Of a stretch of 64,000 nt of DNA, positions 49,298 to 57,881 are shown one piece after another. The DNA is taken from contig NZ_BMYW01000001.1 of NCBI RefSeq assembly GCF_014652475.1, positions 1-64,000 on the forward strand, written 5' to 3'. The notes below the pieces were generated by a model that saw only the letters and a list, made by a program, of their open reading frames with translations, made no database searches and was not told the origin of the DNA. Position numbers and translations under genes: made by a program. Origin of the DNA: Vogesella alkaliphila (GTDB lineage: Bacteria; Pseudomonadota; Gammaproteobacteria; Burkholderiales; Chromobacteriaceae). Within the stretch, counting starts at the first letter, position 1; each line of letters opens with the position of its first letter.

Positions 49298-49963
49298 ATG
49301 AACAGACTGAACCGTAACCAGATGGCCGCCCGCGTGGCGCAGGACATTCCGGAGGGGGCCTACGTCAACCTCGGCATCGGCCTGCCGACCAGGGTGGCCA
49401 ACTATCTGCCCGCCGACCGCGAGATCTTCCTGCACAGCGAGAATGGCCTGCTCGGGATGGGGCCGGCCCCGGCGCCGGGCATGGAAGACCCGGAGCTGAT
49501 GAATGCCGGCAAGGAGCCGGTGACGCTGCTGCAAGGCGGCGCCTTTTTCCATCACGGCGATTCCTTCGCCATGATGCGTGGCGGCCATCTCGACATTTGC
49601 GTGCTGGGCGCCTTCCAGGTGTCGGCCGGCGGCGATCTGGCCAACTGGCACACCGGTGCCGCGGATGCGATTCCGGCGGTGGGCGGGGCGATGGATCTGG
49701 CCATCGGCGCCAAGCAGGTGTTCGTGATGATGGAGCACCTGAGCAAGAGCGGCGAATGCAAGATCGTGCCGTTCTGCACTTACCCGGTGACCGGCATCGG
49801 CTGCGTCGACCGTATCTACACCGATCTGGCGGTGATCGACATCACCGCGCACGGCCTGCTGGTGCGCGAAATGGTCGACGGCCTCGACTTTGCCGAGCTG
49901 CAGCGCCTGACGCCGGTACCGCTAACGTTGGCCGCAACGGCCGCCACCACCGTGGCCGCGTAA
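49298..49963 (+). CDS. pcaJ: 3-oxoadipate CoA-transferase subunit B
   Basis: Catalytic subunit of 221 residues. The active-site Glu48 lies in HSENGLLGMGP, the signature of CoA-transferase subunit B. It lies 12 bp after pcaI and 10 bp before pcaF. A related copy of the dispersed 12-mer core (CGTTGGCCGC) lies at about 49925-49934, near its 3' end. Confidence 0.94.
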   Translation: MNRLNRNQMAARVAQDIPEGAYVNLGIGLPTRVANYLPADREIFLHSENGLLGMGPAPAPGMEDPELMNAGKEPVTLLQGGAFFHHGDSFAMMRGGHLDICVLGAFQVSAGGDLANWHTGAADAIPAVGGAMDLAIGAKQVFVMMEHLSKSGECKIVPFCTYPVTGIGCVDRIYTDLAVIDITAHGLLVREMVDGLDFAELQRLTPVPLTLAATAATTVAA

Positions 49964-49973
49964 GGGGATGACC

Positions 49974-51176
49974 ATGGAACAGGCTTACATCTGTGATGCG
50001 ATCCGCACCCCGTTCGGCCGCTACGGCGGCACCCTGTCCGGCATGCGTGCCGACGATCTGGGCGCCTTGCCGCTCAAGGCGCTGATGGCGCGCAACCCCA
50101 GTGTCGACTGGGGCGCCATCGACGACGTGATCTACGGCTGTGCCAACCAGGCCGGCGAAGACAACCGCAACGTGGCGCGCATGTCCTCCTTGCTGGCCGG
50201 CCTGCCGCAGGACGTGCCGGGCACCACCGTCAACCGCCTGTGCGGCTCCAGCCTGGACGCCATCGGTATTGCCGCGCGCGCGATCAAGAGCGGCGAGACC
50301 GGGCTCTTGATCGCCGGCGGCGTCGAGAGCATGAGCCGCGCGCCGTTCGTGATGGGCAAGGCCGATACCGCCTTCTCGCGCAATATGAAGATCGAGGACA
50401 CCACCATCGGCTGGCGCCTGGTCAACCCGCTGATGAAGGCGCAGTACGGTGTCGATTCGATGCCGGAAACCGCCGAAAACGTGGCTACCGATTTCAACAT
50501 CAGCCGTGCCGACCAGGATGCCTTCGCACTGCGCAGCCAGCAGCGTTATGCCGCCGCTCACGAGTGCGGCCGTTTTACCGACGAGCTGATCACGGTCAGC
50601 ATCGCGCAGAAAAAAGGCGAACCGCTGCTGTTTGCCAAGGACGAGCACCCGCGAGCCACCACGCCGGACGCGCTAGCCAAGCTCAAGGGCGTGGTGCGGG
50701 CCGACGGCTCCGTGACCGCCGGCAATGCTTCCGGCGTCAACGACGGCGCCTGTGCGCTGTTGCTGGCCAATGCCGCGACGGCGGCGCGCTACGGGCTGAC
50801 GCCGCGCGCGCGCATCGTGGCGATGGCCACCGCCGGCGTGGCGCCGCGCATCATGGGCTTCGGCCCGGCACCTGCGGTGCGCAAGGTGCTGGCCGTGGCC
50901 GGGCTGACGCTGGACCAGATCGACCTGATCGAGCTGAACGAGGCCTTCGCCGCGCAGGCGCTGGCGGTCACGCGCGATCTCGGCCTTGCCGACGACGACG
51001 CCCGCGTCAACCCCAACGGTGGCGCCATCGCCATCGGCCATCCGCTGGGCGCCTCCGGCGCGCGGCTGGTGACCACCGCCGCCTACCAGCTGGCGCGCAG
51101 CGGCGGCCGTTACGCGCTGTGCACCATGTGCATCGGCGTGGGGCAGGGCATCGCGCTGATCATCGAACGCGTTTAA
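49974..51176 (+). CDS. pcaF: 3-oxoadipyl-CoA thiolase
   Basis: Cleaves beta-ketoadipyl-CoA with CoA to succinyl-CoA and acetyl-CoA. It is a 400-residue thiolase. The nucleophile Cys90 ([12 protein letters not shown]), the His in [17 protein letters not shown] and the second Cys in [10 protein letters not shown] are all present. ATG 49974 is preferred over the ATG at 49968 because AAGGGG sits 6 nt before it. Third gene of the operon. Confidence 0.95.
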   Translation: MEQAYICDAIRTPFGRYGGTLSGMRADDLGALPLKALMARNPSVDWGAIDDVIYGCANQAGEDNRNVARMSSLLAGLPQDVPGTTVNRLCGSSLDAIGIAARAIKSGETGLLIAGGVESMSRAPFVMGKADTAFSRNMKIEDTTIGWRLVNPLMKAQYGVDSMPETAENVATDFNISRADQDAFALRSQQRYAAAHECGRFTDELITVSIAQKKGEPLLFAKDEHPRATTPDALAKLKGVVRADGSVTAGNASGVNDGACALLLANAATAARYGLTPRARIVAMATAGVAPRIMGFGPAPAVRKVLAVAGLTLDQIDLIELNEAFAAQALAVTRDLGLADDDARVNPNGGAIAIGHPLGASGARLVTTAAYQLARSGGRYALCTMCIGVGQGIALIIERV

Positions 51177-51198
51177 TCCACCGGCCCCGCCGGCCGTT

Positions 51199-51230
51199 GC
51201 GGCCAACCTTGTGACATGAGGGTTGGCCGC
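51199..51230. repeat. Inverted 12-mer pair between pcaF and pcaD
   Basis: Exact forward copy 51199-51210, and a reverse copy matching in 11 of 12 positions at 51219-51230, around an 8-nt loop. Ten to eleven base pairs can form. It could reduce read-through from pcaF into pcaD. Confidence 0.8.
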
Positions 51231-51262
51231 AACCCGGCAGGGCCGCCACCCGGAGCATCATC

Positions 51263-52042
51263 TTGCCTTATCTCGATCTTGACGGCCGGCGCCTGCACTA
51301 CCGCCTCGACGGCACGGCCGGCACACCGGTGCTGCTGTTGTCCAACTCGCTGGGCACCACCCTGGACATGTGGCAGCCGCAGCTGGCGGCGCTGGGCCAG
51401 CGCTATCGCCTGCTGCGCTACGACACCCGCGGCCACGGCGGCTCCACCCTGGGCGACGGCGCCTGCAGCCTCGCGCAGCTGGGCGGCGACGTGCTGGCGC
51501 TGCTGGACGCGCTGGACATCGAGCGCGTGCACTTCTGCGGCATCTCGATGGGCGGCCTGACCGGGCAGTGGCTGGGCGTGCACGCGCCGCAGCGCCTGCA
51601 CAAGCTGGTGTTGTGCAATACCGCGGCGCGCATCGGCAGTGCCGAAGGCTGGCACAGCCGCGCGGCGCTGGTGCGGCAGAGCGGCATGGCCGAGGTCGCC
51701 GCCGGCGCCGCCGCGCGCTGGTTCACCGCCGACTACCTCGCCGCCGAGGCGACGGCGGTGGCCGGCCTGATCCGGCAGCTGGCGGAGTGCGACGCGGCGG
51801 GTTACGCCGCCTGTTGCGACGCGCTGGCGACGGCCGACCTGCGCGACGCCATCGCCGGCATCACGCTGCCAACGCTGGTGATCGCCGGCCGGCAGGACCC
51901 GGTCACGACGCCGGTCGACGCCGACTTCATCGCCGGCCGGATCGCAGGCGCACAGCGCGTCGACCTGCTGGCCTCGCACCTGTCCTCCATCGAGGCCGCC
52001 GCGGCGTTCAACAACGTGCTGCTGCGCTTCCTGAACGCCTGA
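51263..52042 (+). CDS. pcaD: 3-oxoadipate enol-lactonase
   Basis: Hydrolyses beta-ketoadipate enol-lactone to beta-ketoadipate. It is a 259-residue alpha/beta hydrolase. The nucleophile is Ser95 (FCGISMGG), the acid Asp is in AGRQDPVT and the His is in ASHLSS near 238. The start is TTG, with GGAG 7-8 nt upstream; no nearby ATG fits the family N-terminus. It converges with the output of catC. Confidence 0.92.
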   Translation: MPYLDLDGRRLHYRLDGTAGTPVLLLSNSLGTTLDMWQPQLAALGQRYRLLRYDTRGHGGSTLGDGACSLAQLGGDVLALLDALDIERVHFCGISMGGLTGQWLGVHAPQRLHKLVLCNTAARIGSAEGWHSRAALVRQSGMAEVAAGAAARWFTADYLAAEATAVAGLIRQLAECDAAGYAACCDALATADLRDAIAGITLPTLVIAGRQDPVTTPVDADFIAGRIAGAQRVDLLASHLSSIEAAAAFNNVLLRFLNA

Positions 52043-52089
52043 CCCCGAGCCGGCCGCCGGCCGGTCCCGCCGCCCGTTAACCGTTTCGC

Positions 52090-52135
52090 GCTTATTCGCC
52101 ATGTTTATTTATTCAAATAAAAGTGGCGAATAAGC
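52090..52135. terminator. Long stem-loop after pcaD
   Basis: GCTTATTCGCCA (52090-52101) and TGGCGAATAAGC (52124-52135) are perfect inverted repeats. Inside them TTTATTT pairs with AAATAAA, so a nearly continuous stem of about 20 bp can form. T-rich DNA follows after a few bases. It is either the pcaIJFD terminator or an operator-like palindrome. Confidence 0.6.
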
Positions 52136-52182
52136 ACGTCTGTTATTTTCATTTTGTTTTATTGGCAGCCGCGCTCGCGTGA

Positions 52183-52218
52183 ATACTGCGCGGGTATTAT
52201 CGGATACTAAATCAGTAT
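52183..52218. promoter_or_regulatory. Two perfect BenM/CatM-type sites upstream of the transporter gene
   Basis: ATAC-N7-GTAT at 52183-52197 and again at 52204-52218, 21 bp apart (about two helical turns). Both match the published consensus exactly. Confidence 0.8.
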
Positions 52219-52357
52219 TAGACGCCGTTTTTATTTGACCGCAGCATGATTTCCATATCGGGCACCGCTTGGTGTGCCGGTTATTCAGGTGGCGGAGAAA
52301 TCCGGCAAGAGATTTCCCGTTCTCACCAGTTTGTTGTCATTACACGCGGAGAGCGTC

Positions 52358-53737
52358 ATGAGTCAGGAACACGTCAAGAAAACGGTCAATGTGCAGACCT
52401 TGATCAACGAGCAGGGATTGTCCGGCTACCAGAAGCTGGTGTTGTTTTTCTGTTTTTCCATCCTCGCGCTGGACGGGCTGGATACCGCCGCCGTTGGCTA
52501 TATCGCGCCGCTGCTGGTGGCCGAGTGGGGCATCGAGCGCTCCGCGCTGGCGCCGGCGCTGAGCGCCGCGCTGTTCGGGCTGGCGTTTGGCGCGCTGGCC
52601 GCCGGCCCCTGTGCCGACCGCTTTGGCCGCAAGGTGACGCTGATCGTGGCGACCGTGTTTTTCGCGCTGTTCAGCCTCTTGACCGCGCTGGCCCATGACA
52701 TTACCAGCCTGGCGCTGATCCGCTTCCTGACCGGGCTGGGTCTGGGCGCGGCGATGCCCAATGCGGTGACGCTGATGGCGGAGCTGGCGCCGGCGCGCTG
52801 CCGCTCCTTCGTGATCAATACCGTCTATGTCGGCTTTCCGTTGGGGGCGGCGGCGGGCGGTTTTGTCTCGGCGTGGCTGATCCCGCACTACGGCTGGCAG
52901 GGCATCTTCATCCTCGGCGGCGTACTGCCACTGATGTTGCTGCCGTTCCTGATCCGCTCGCTGCCGGAGTCGGTGTCCTACATGACCGCGCGCGGCTATC
53001 CGCTGCCCCGCATCCGGGCGGTGCTGGAGCGCATCTGCCGCTGCGACCTGGGCCACGTAGAGCAGTTCGTGCTCGCGGAAGCGCCGGCCAAGGCCAGCGA
53101 CTCCTCGCTGCGCCTGATCCTGTCGCGCTCCTATGTGCTGAGCACGCTGATGCTGTGGGTTACCTATTTCATGGGCCTGCTGATCTTCTACCTGCTGACC
53201 AGCTGGATGCCGCTGATGATGAAGGATGCCGGCTTCTCGATCGAAAAGGCGGCGCTGCTGACCGCGATCTTCCCGCTGGGCGGCGGCATCGGCACCCTGG
53301 TCAGCGGGGTACTGATGGACAAGTTCAACCCAGGGCGGGTGCTGAGTGTTGTCTACGTGCTGGCCGCGTTGTTACTGATTGCGGTCGGGCAGAGCATGGA
53401 CAACGTGGCCGTGTTTGCGGTGCTGATCTTCCTGGCCGGGGTGATGGTGACCGGCGCCCAGGCCTCGCTGCCGGCACTGGCGGCGCCGATTTACCCGACC
53501 GCCGCGCGCGCCACCGGCATGGCGTGGATGCTGGGCATCGGCCGCTTTGGCGGTATCAGTGGTGCGCTGCTGGGTGGCGTACTGTTGTCGATGAAGCTGC
53601 CGTTCAGCCAGATCGTGGTGCTGCTGGCGATCCCGGCGGCGCTGGCGATGCTGGCGCTGTGGCTGCTGTCGGCCAGGACCGGGCGCCCGGCGGCGGATGC
53701 CGCCGCCAGCGGTGAACTGGTGCGTTCCGCCAGCTAA
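52358..53737 (+). CDS. benK: Aromatic acid:H+ symporter (AAHS family), benzoate transporter-like
   Basis: A 459-residue MFS transporter with 12 membrane segments. The AAHS signature DGLDTAAVGYIAPLL in the first segment contains the Asp needed for aromatic-acid uptake in BenK/PcaK. GPCADRFGRK is the MFS loop-2-3 motif. The gene lies inside the benzoate cluster behind two BenM-type sites, so benzoate is the favoured substrate; it could also be a PcaK-type protocatechuate or 4-hydroxybenzoate carrier. Confidence 0.87.
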   Translation: MSQEHVKKTVNVQTLINEQGLSGYQKLVLFFCFSILALDGLDTAAVGYIAPLLVAEWGIERSALAPALSAALFGLAFGALAAGPCADRFGRKVTLIVATVFFALFSLLTALAHDITSLALIRFLTGLGLGAAMPNAVTLMAELAPARCRSFVINTVYVGFPLGAAAGGFVSAWLIPHYGWQGIFILGGVLPLMLLPFLIRSLPESVSYMTARGYPLPRIRAVLERICRCDLGHVEQFVLAEAPAKASDSSLRLILSRSYVLSTLMLWVTYFMGLLIFYLLTSWMPLMMKDAGFSIEKAALLTAIFPLGGGIGTLVSGVLMDKFNPGRVLSVVYVLAALLLIAVGQSMDNVAVFAVLIFLAGVMVTGAQASLPALAAPIYPTAARATGMAWMLGIGRFGGISGALLGGVLLSMKLPFSQIVVLLAIPAALAMLALWLLSARTGRPAADAAASGELVRSAS

Positions 53738-53789
53738 GAAATAGCCGGGCGGCGCGAACCGTCGCCGGCGGAAGGTTTGCCCCGCGCTC

Positions 53790-53807
53790 GCGGCCAACGT
53801 TGGTCGC
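53790..53807. repeat. Variant palindrome of the 12-mer family
   Basis: GCGGCCAACGTTGGTCGC, one base from the 19212 and 38433 palindromes, lies 53 bp after the transporter stop. Confidence 0.65.
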
Positions 53808-53878
53808 GGGCGCGCGGTTTTCCCGGCTGGCGTTCGCCGGCCGCGGCTTCGCAATCGACAGGCAAGGGAGGAATCACG

Positions 53879-54346
53879 ATGGAAAGACTGGGCGCGACTT
53901 ATTTGCGCGTATGGCCGGCGCTGCAGTTGCTGCTGTGCGTGGTGGCGCAGTTCTGGGTCGGGGATGGTGTCGCGCGCGGCGCGCTGTTGCTGGCCGGGGT
54001 GCTGGCGCTGGCGCAATGGCTGCACGGGGGCTGGCAACAGCGCGCTGAACGGCGGCGGCAGGCGGCGGTGGCGGCAGTAGCGCCGGTGGCGATGGCCTTG
54101 CCGGCGTTGCGCTTCCGGACGGAGATACAGCCGGCTGCCAGCGAGCAGGATCGTCCCGCGCCGCCGTCGCCGGCCGTGCTGCCGGACGAGGCGGCCGGCA
54201 AGCTGGCCGACGATGCGGCGCAGCTGACTGCGCTGCTGGCGCAGTCGTGGCACGACATGGAGCGGGCGAGCAGTATCGCCAGGTCGTCCGGCAGCCTGTC
54301 GCCGGCGCAGGCCGCGGCCACGCCGGCCGGCGCCGTGGCTCAGTAG
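53879..54346 (+). CDS. Membrane protein of unknown function with chemoreceptor-like tail
   Basis: A 155-residue protein with two hydrophobic segments at about 12-28 and 31-46 and a soluble, Ala/Gln-rich C-terminal region ending in LLAQSWHDMERASSIARSSG. That last stretch resembles the part of methyl-accepting chemotaxis proteins that follows the sensory domain, but there is no signalling domain. AGGGAGG 5 nt before the ATG is a very strong ribosome-binding site. It lies between the transporter and the divergent regulator and overlaps the regulator's 3' end by 7 bp on the opposite strand. Function unknown; a benzoate-taxis role is a guess. Confidence 0.6.
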   Translation: MERLGATYLRVWPALQLLLCVVAQFWVGDGVARGALLLAGVLALAQWLHGGWQQRAERRRQAAVAAVAPVAMALPALRFRTEIQPAASEQDRPAPPSPAVLPDEAAGKLADDAAQLTALLAQSWHDMERASSIARSSGSLSPAQAAATPAGAVAQ

Positions 54347-55245
54347 CGGATGTAGTCGATTTTCTCTTCTTCGTAGATGCGGATGATCATCTCGATCAGC
54401 AGCTTGATCTCGCGTGACTCATCCAGCAGCCGGGTGCTGAGGATGATGGGGGAGACCATGTTGTGGTCCTGCAGCGGCAGGTAGCACACGTCCTCGCGCT
54501 TCAGCCCCTGCACGCTGGCGGGCACGATGGCGACGCCTTCGCCGGCGGCCACCAGGCCGATGGCGACCTGCAGCTCGCGCGCCTCGTACACTTTTTTCGG
54601 CTCCAGGCCGCGGTCGTGGAACGAGGCCAGTATCTGGTCGGCGAAGCTGGGCCTAGGCGCCTTCGGAAACACGATCAGCGTGTCGTCGACGAGATCCAGC
54701 AGGCTGATCACCGGCCGCTCGGTCAGCGCATGGCCCGACGGTAGCGCCGCGACCAGGCGCTCCTCGCGCAGCACGATGCGGCGCACATTGGGGTCCTCGT
54801 GGCGGATGCGGCCGAAGCCGACGTCGATCTTGCCTTCCTTCAGCGCGCTGATCTGTTCCATCGAGGTCATCTCGTGCAGCGTCAGCTCGGTGGTGTTCTG
54901 TTCGCTGCGAAAGCGGCGGATCACCTTGGGCAGCATGCCGTACAGGGTGGAGCCGACAAAACCGATCGACAGCTTGCGCTCGATGGTGCCGATGCGGCGC
55001 GTCATCGCCTCCAGCTCGCGGGTCTGCGACAGCAGCTGGCGGGCGTGGGCATAGAAGAACTGGCCAGCCTCGGTCAGCGTCAGCGGTCGCGAACCGCGCA
55101 CCAGCAAGGGCACCCCCAGTTCCTCTTCCAGCTGCTGTATCTGCCGGCTCAGCGGCGGCTGCGCGATATGCAGGCGTTCGGCGGCGCGGGTGATGTTTCC
55201 CTCCTCCGCGACCACCACAAAATAGCGCAAATGGCGCAGATCCAT
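54340..55245 (-). CDS. benM: LysR-family activator, BenM/CatM type
   Basis: A 301-residue LysR activator, closely like BenM/CatM/CatR, which bind cis,cis-muconate (and benzoate for BenM). The winged helix is at about 15-58 (NITRAAERLHIAQPPLSRQIQQLEEELGVPLLVRGSRPLTLTE). ATG 55245 is chosen because GGAGG lies 7 nt upstream; the ATG at 55251 would have only 1 nt spacing. Its own site overlaps its ribosome-binding region. It is divergent from catB. Confidence 0.88.
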   Translation of the reverse strand: MDLRHLRYFVVVAEEGNITRAAERLHIAQPPLSRQIQQLEEELGVPLLVRGSRPLTLTEAGQFFYAHARQLLSQTRELEAMTRRIGTIERKLSIGFVGSTLYGMLPKVIRRFRSEQNTTELTLHEMTSMEQISALKEGKIDVGFGRIRHEDPNVRRIVLREERLVAALPSGHALTERPVISLLDLVDDTLIVFPKAPRPSFADQILASFHDRGLEPKKVYEARELQVAIGLVAAGEGVAIVPASVQGLKREDVCYLPLQDHNMVSPIILSTRLLDESREIKLLIEMIIRIYEEEKIDYIRY

Positions 55246-55249
55246 GTTC

Positions 55250-55286
55250 ATACCTCCAAGGTATAAAAAACATACTAAATCGGTGT
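55250..55286. promoter_or_regulatory. BenM/CatM-type site pair between benM and catB
   Basis: ATAC-N7-GTAT (55250-55264) is a perfect consensus match, followed 22 bp on by ATAC-N7-GTGT (55272-55286), one base off. The first lies over the ribosome-binding site and start of benM, suited to autoregulation. The pair is placed to activate the divergent catB promoter. Confidence 0.85.
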
Positions 55287-55356
55287 TGGTCGCGGCAATT
55301 TTAGCCGTGTATTGTTGATTTTGAGATTTCCAACACGAATTTTATACCGAAAAAAC

Positions 55357-56466
55357 ATGATCCGCTCAATTGAAACCATACTCGCAGACGTGCCCACCAT
55401 CCGCCCTCACAAGCTGTCGGTGGCCACGATGAGCACCCAAACGCTGGTCCTGGTCCGCGTCCTTTGCGATGACGGGATCGAGGGTTGGGGCGAGGCGACC
55501 ACCATCGGTGGCCTGAGCTACGGCGAGGAAAGCCCGGAGAGCATCAAGGCCAATATCGACACCCATATCGCGCCGCAGATCGTCGGCATGGACGCGGCCA
55601 AGGTGGCGCTGGTGATGGCCCGCATCCGCAAGGCGATTCAGGGCAACCGCTTCGCCAAGTGCGCGATCGAGACCGCGCTCTTGGATGCGCAGGCGCGGCG
55701 GCTGGGCATGCCGCTGAGCGAGTTGCTCGGCGGCCGGGTGCGCGATGCCTTGCCGGTGGCGTGGACGCTGGCCAGCGGCGATACCGCCCGCGACATTGCC
55801 GAGGCCGAGCAGATGCTGGCCCTGCGCCGGCACCGCATCTTCAAGCTGAAGATCGGTCTGCGTAGCGTGCAGGAAGACGTGGCCCATGTGCTGGCGATCA
55901 AGAGGGCGCTGGGTGACGAGGTCAGCGTGCGCGTCGATGTCAACCAGGCGTGGAGCGAGCTGGACGCGATGGCCGGCATCGCGGCACTGGAGGATGGTGG
56001 CATCGACCTGATCGAGCAGCCGGTGCGCGCCGAACAACGTGCGTCGCTGGCCCGCCTGGCCCGCCGCTTCAGCGTGCCGCTGATGGCCGACGAGGCCCTG
56101 CACGGCCCGCAGAGTGCCTTCGAGCTGGCCGCCACCGCCGGTGCCGATGTGTTCGCGATCAAGATCGCCCAGTCCGGCGGCCTGCTGCCGGCGCGGCTGG
56201 TCGGCGAGCTGGCGCAGCTGGCGGGCATCGGCCTGTACGGCGGCACCATGCTGGAAGGCGCCGTCGGCACCGCCGCCTCGGCGCACCTGTTCTCCACCTT
56301 TGCCACGCTCTCGCACGGCACCGAGCTGTTCGGGCCGCTGCTGCTGACCGAGGAAATCCTGTGCGAGCCGCTTGAGTACAAGGATTTCATGCTGCAGGTG
56401 CCGACCGGGCCGGGGCTGGGGATCCGCATCGATCGCGACAAGCTCGCCCGCCTGCGCCGCCAGTAA
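55357..56466 (+). CDS. catB: Muconate cycloisomerase
   Basis: Converts cis,cis-muconate to muconolactone. It is a 369-residue enolase-superfamily enzyme. The catalytic KLKIG lysine pair (about 170), metal ligands DVNQAW, IEQP and DEAL follow in order. ATG 55357 is chosen; the upstream in-frame ATG adds a non-conserved tail. First gene of catB-catC-catA-benABCD; cis,cis-muconate is also the inducer of the divergent regulator. Confidence 0.95.
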   Translation: MIRSIETILADVPTIRPHKLSVATMSTQTLVLVRVLCDDGIEGWGEATTIGGLSYGEESPESIKANIDTHIAPQIVGMDAAKVALVMARIRKAIQGNRFAKCAIETALLDAQARRLGMPLSELLGGRVRDALPVAWTLASGDTARDIAEAEQMLALRRHRIFKLKIGLRSVQEDVAHVLAIKRALGDEVSVRVDVNQAWSELDAMAGIAALEDGGIDLIEQPVRAEQRASLARLARRFSVPLMADEALHGPQSAFELAATAGADVFAIKIAQSGGLLPARLVGELAQLAGIGLYGGTMLEGAVGTAASAHLFSTFATLSHGTELFGPLLLTEEILCEPLEYKDFMLQVPTGPGLGIRIDRDKLARLRRQ

Positions 56467-56507
56467 GCCCATTCCTGCCCTTATCCCGCTTCGAAGAGGA
56501 GCAAACC

Positions 56508-56798
56508 ATGCTGTTTCACGTACGAATGGACGTCAAATTGCCTCACGACATGGCCGACAGCGTTGCGGCCAACCTGAAGCAAGTCGAGAAGGACAAGGCA
56601 CAGGCGCTGCAACGCAGCGGCACCTGGCGCCACCTGTGGCGCATCGCCGGCCAGTACGCCAACGTCAGCATTTTTGACGTGGCGGATGTGGAGGAACTGC
56701 ATCAGCTGTTATCCACGCTGCCACTGTTTCCGTACATGACCATCCAGGTCATGCCCCTGTGTCGTCATCCGTCTTCGATACACGACGACGACCGCTGA
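56508..56798 (+). CDS. catC: Muconolactone delta-isomerase
   Basis: Isomerises muconolactone to beta-ketoadipate enol-lactone, the PcaD substrate. It is a 96-residue decameric enzyme, with the family start MLFHVRMDVKLP and the conserved WRHLWRIAGQYANVSIFDV segment. Strong GAGGAG before the ATG. It lies 42 bp after catB. Confidence 0.96.
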   Translation: MLFHVRMDVKLPHDMADSVAANLKQVEKDKAQALQRSGTWRHLWRIAGQYANVSIFDVADVEELHQLLSTLPLFPYMTIQVMPLCRHPSSIHDDDR

Positions 56799-56884
56799 AC
56801 AAGGCCCGCAGAAGGCCCGAGCCGTAAAACCCGCGCTACCCGCAACCCCGAGTAAACACAACAGAACTACAGAGGAGTACAAAA

Positions 56885-57805
56885 ATGAATCACGCAGAAA
56901 TCGACGCCCTGGTAAAGAGCTTCATCGTGGATACCGCGACCGGCGATGTGAACCCGCGCGTACAGGAAGTGGTGGTGCGCCTGACCAGCGACCTGTTCAA
57001 GGCGATCGAGGACCTGGACCTCAGCCCGAGCGAGATCTGGAAAGGCCTGGAGTACTTTGCCGAAGCCGGCGCCACCCACGAGCTGGGCCTGCTGGCCCCG
57101 GGCATCGGCCTGGAGCGCTTCATCGACATCCGCCAGGACGAGGCCGAGGCCCGCGCCGGCCTGACCGGCGGTACGCCACGCACCATCGAGGGCCCGCTGT
57201 ACGTGGCCGGCGCGCCGAAGAGCACCGGTTTTGCCCGCCTGGACGACGGCACCGAGGCCGAGCAGGGCGAAGTGCTGTTCATGCAGGGGACCGTCTACGG
57301 TGCCGACGGCAAGTCGCTGCCGGGGGCGCAGGTCGAGGTCTGGCACGCCAACCTGATGGGCAACTACTCGTTCTTCGACAAGAGCCAGTCCCACTTCAAC
57401 CTGCGCCGCACCATCGTCACCGACGAGCAGGGCCGCTACCAGTTCCGCAGCATCGTGCCGATGGGCTACGGCTGTCCGCCGGAAGGCACCACCCAGCGCC
57501 TGCTGACACAGCTCGGCCGCCACGGCCGCCGCCCGGCGCACATCCACTTCTTCGTGTCGGCGCCGGCACACCGCAAGCTGACCACCCAGATCAACATCGA
57601 GGGCGACGAGTACTGCTGGGACGACTTCGCCTTTGCCAGCCGCGAAGGCCTGGTGCCATCGGTGACCCGCATCAGCGACCCGGCCGAGCTGGACAAGAAG
57701 CAGCTGGACAAGCCGTTCGCCTCCATCGATTTCGATTTCCACCTCAACGGCGAAACGGCCACCGTGCCGAGCAGCGTCGTCGAGCGCCAGCGCGCCAGCG
57801 CCTGA
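56885..57805 (+). CDS. catA: Catechol 1,2-dioxygenase
   Basis: Intradiol ring cleavage of catechol to cis,cis-muconate. It is a 306-residue non-haem Fe(III) enzyme. The iron ligands Tyr161, Tyr195, His219 and His221 are all visible ([21 protein letters not shown]). The N-terminal dimer-forming helical region (1-100) is complete. It lies 86 bp after catC. Confidence 0.97.
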   Translation: MNHAEIDALVKSFIVDTATGDVNPRVQEVVVRLTSDLFKAIEDLDLSPSEIWKGLEYFAEAGATHELGLLAPGIGLERFIDIRQDEAEARAGLTGGTPRTIEGPLYVAGAPKSTGFARLDDGTEAEQGEVLFMQGTVYGADGKSLPGAQVEVWHANLMGNYSFFDKSQSHFNLRRTIVTDEQGRYQFRSIVPMGYGCPPEGTTQRLLTQLGRHGRRPAHIHFFVSAPAHRKLTTQINIEGDEYCWDDFAFASREGLVPSVTRISDPAELDKKQLDKPFASIDFDFHLNGETATVPSSVVERQRASA

Positions 57806-57881
57806 GCGGCAGCGGACATCAAGCCACAGGGACGGATCACGCCAGGGCGTGATCCGTCTGACCAGACCGAGGAGTACGGAA

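Larger units (their letters stand above)
52043..52357. promoter_or_regulatory. Region between pcaD and the transporter gene
   Basis: This 315-bp gap holds a long hairpin (52090-52135), two perfect BenM/CatM-type sites (52183-52218) and the transporter leader. No gene is seen. Confidence 0.65.
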
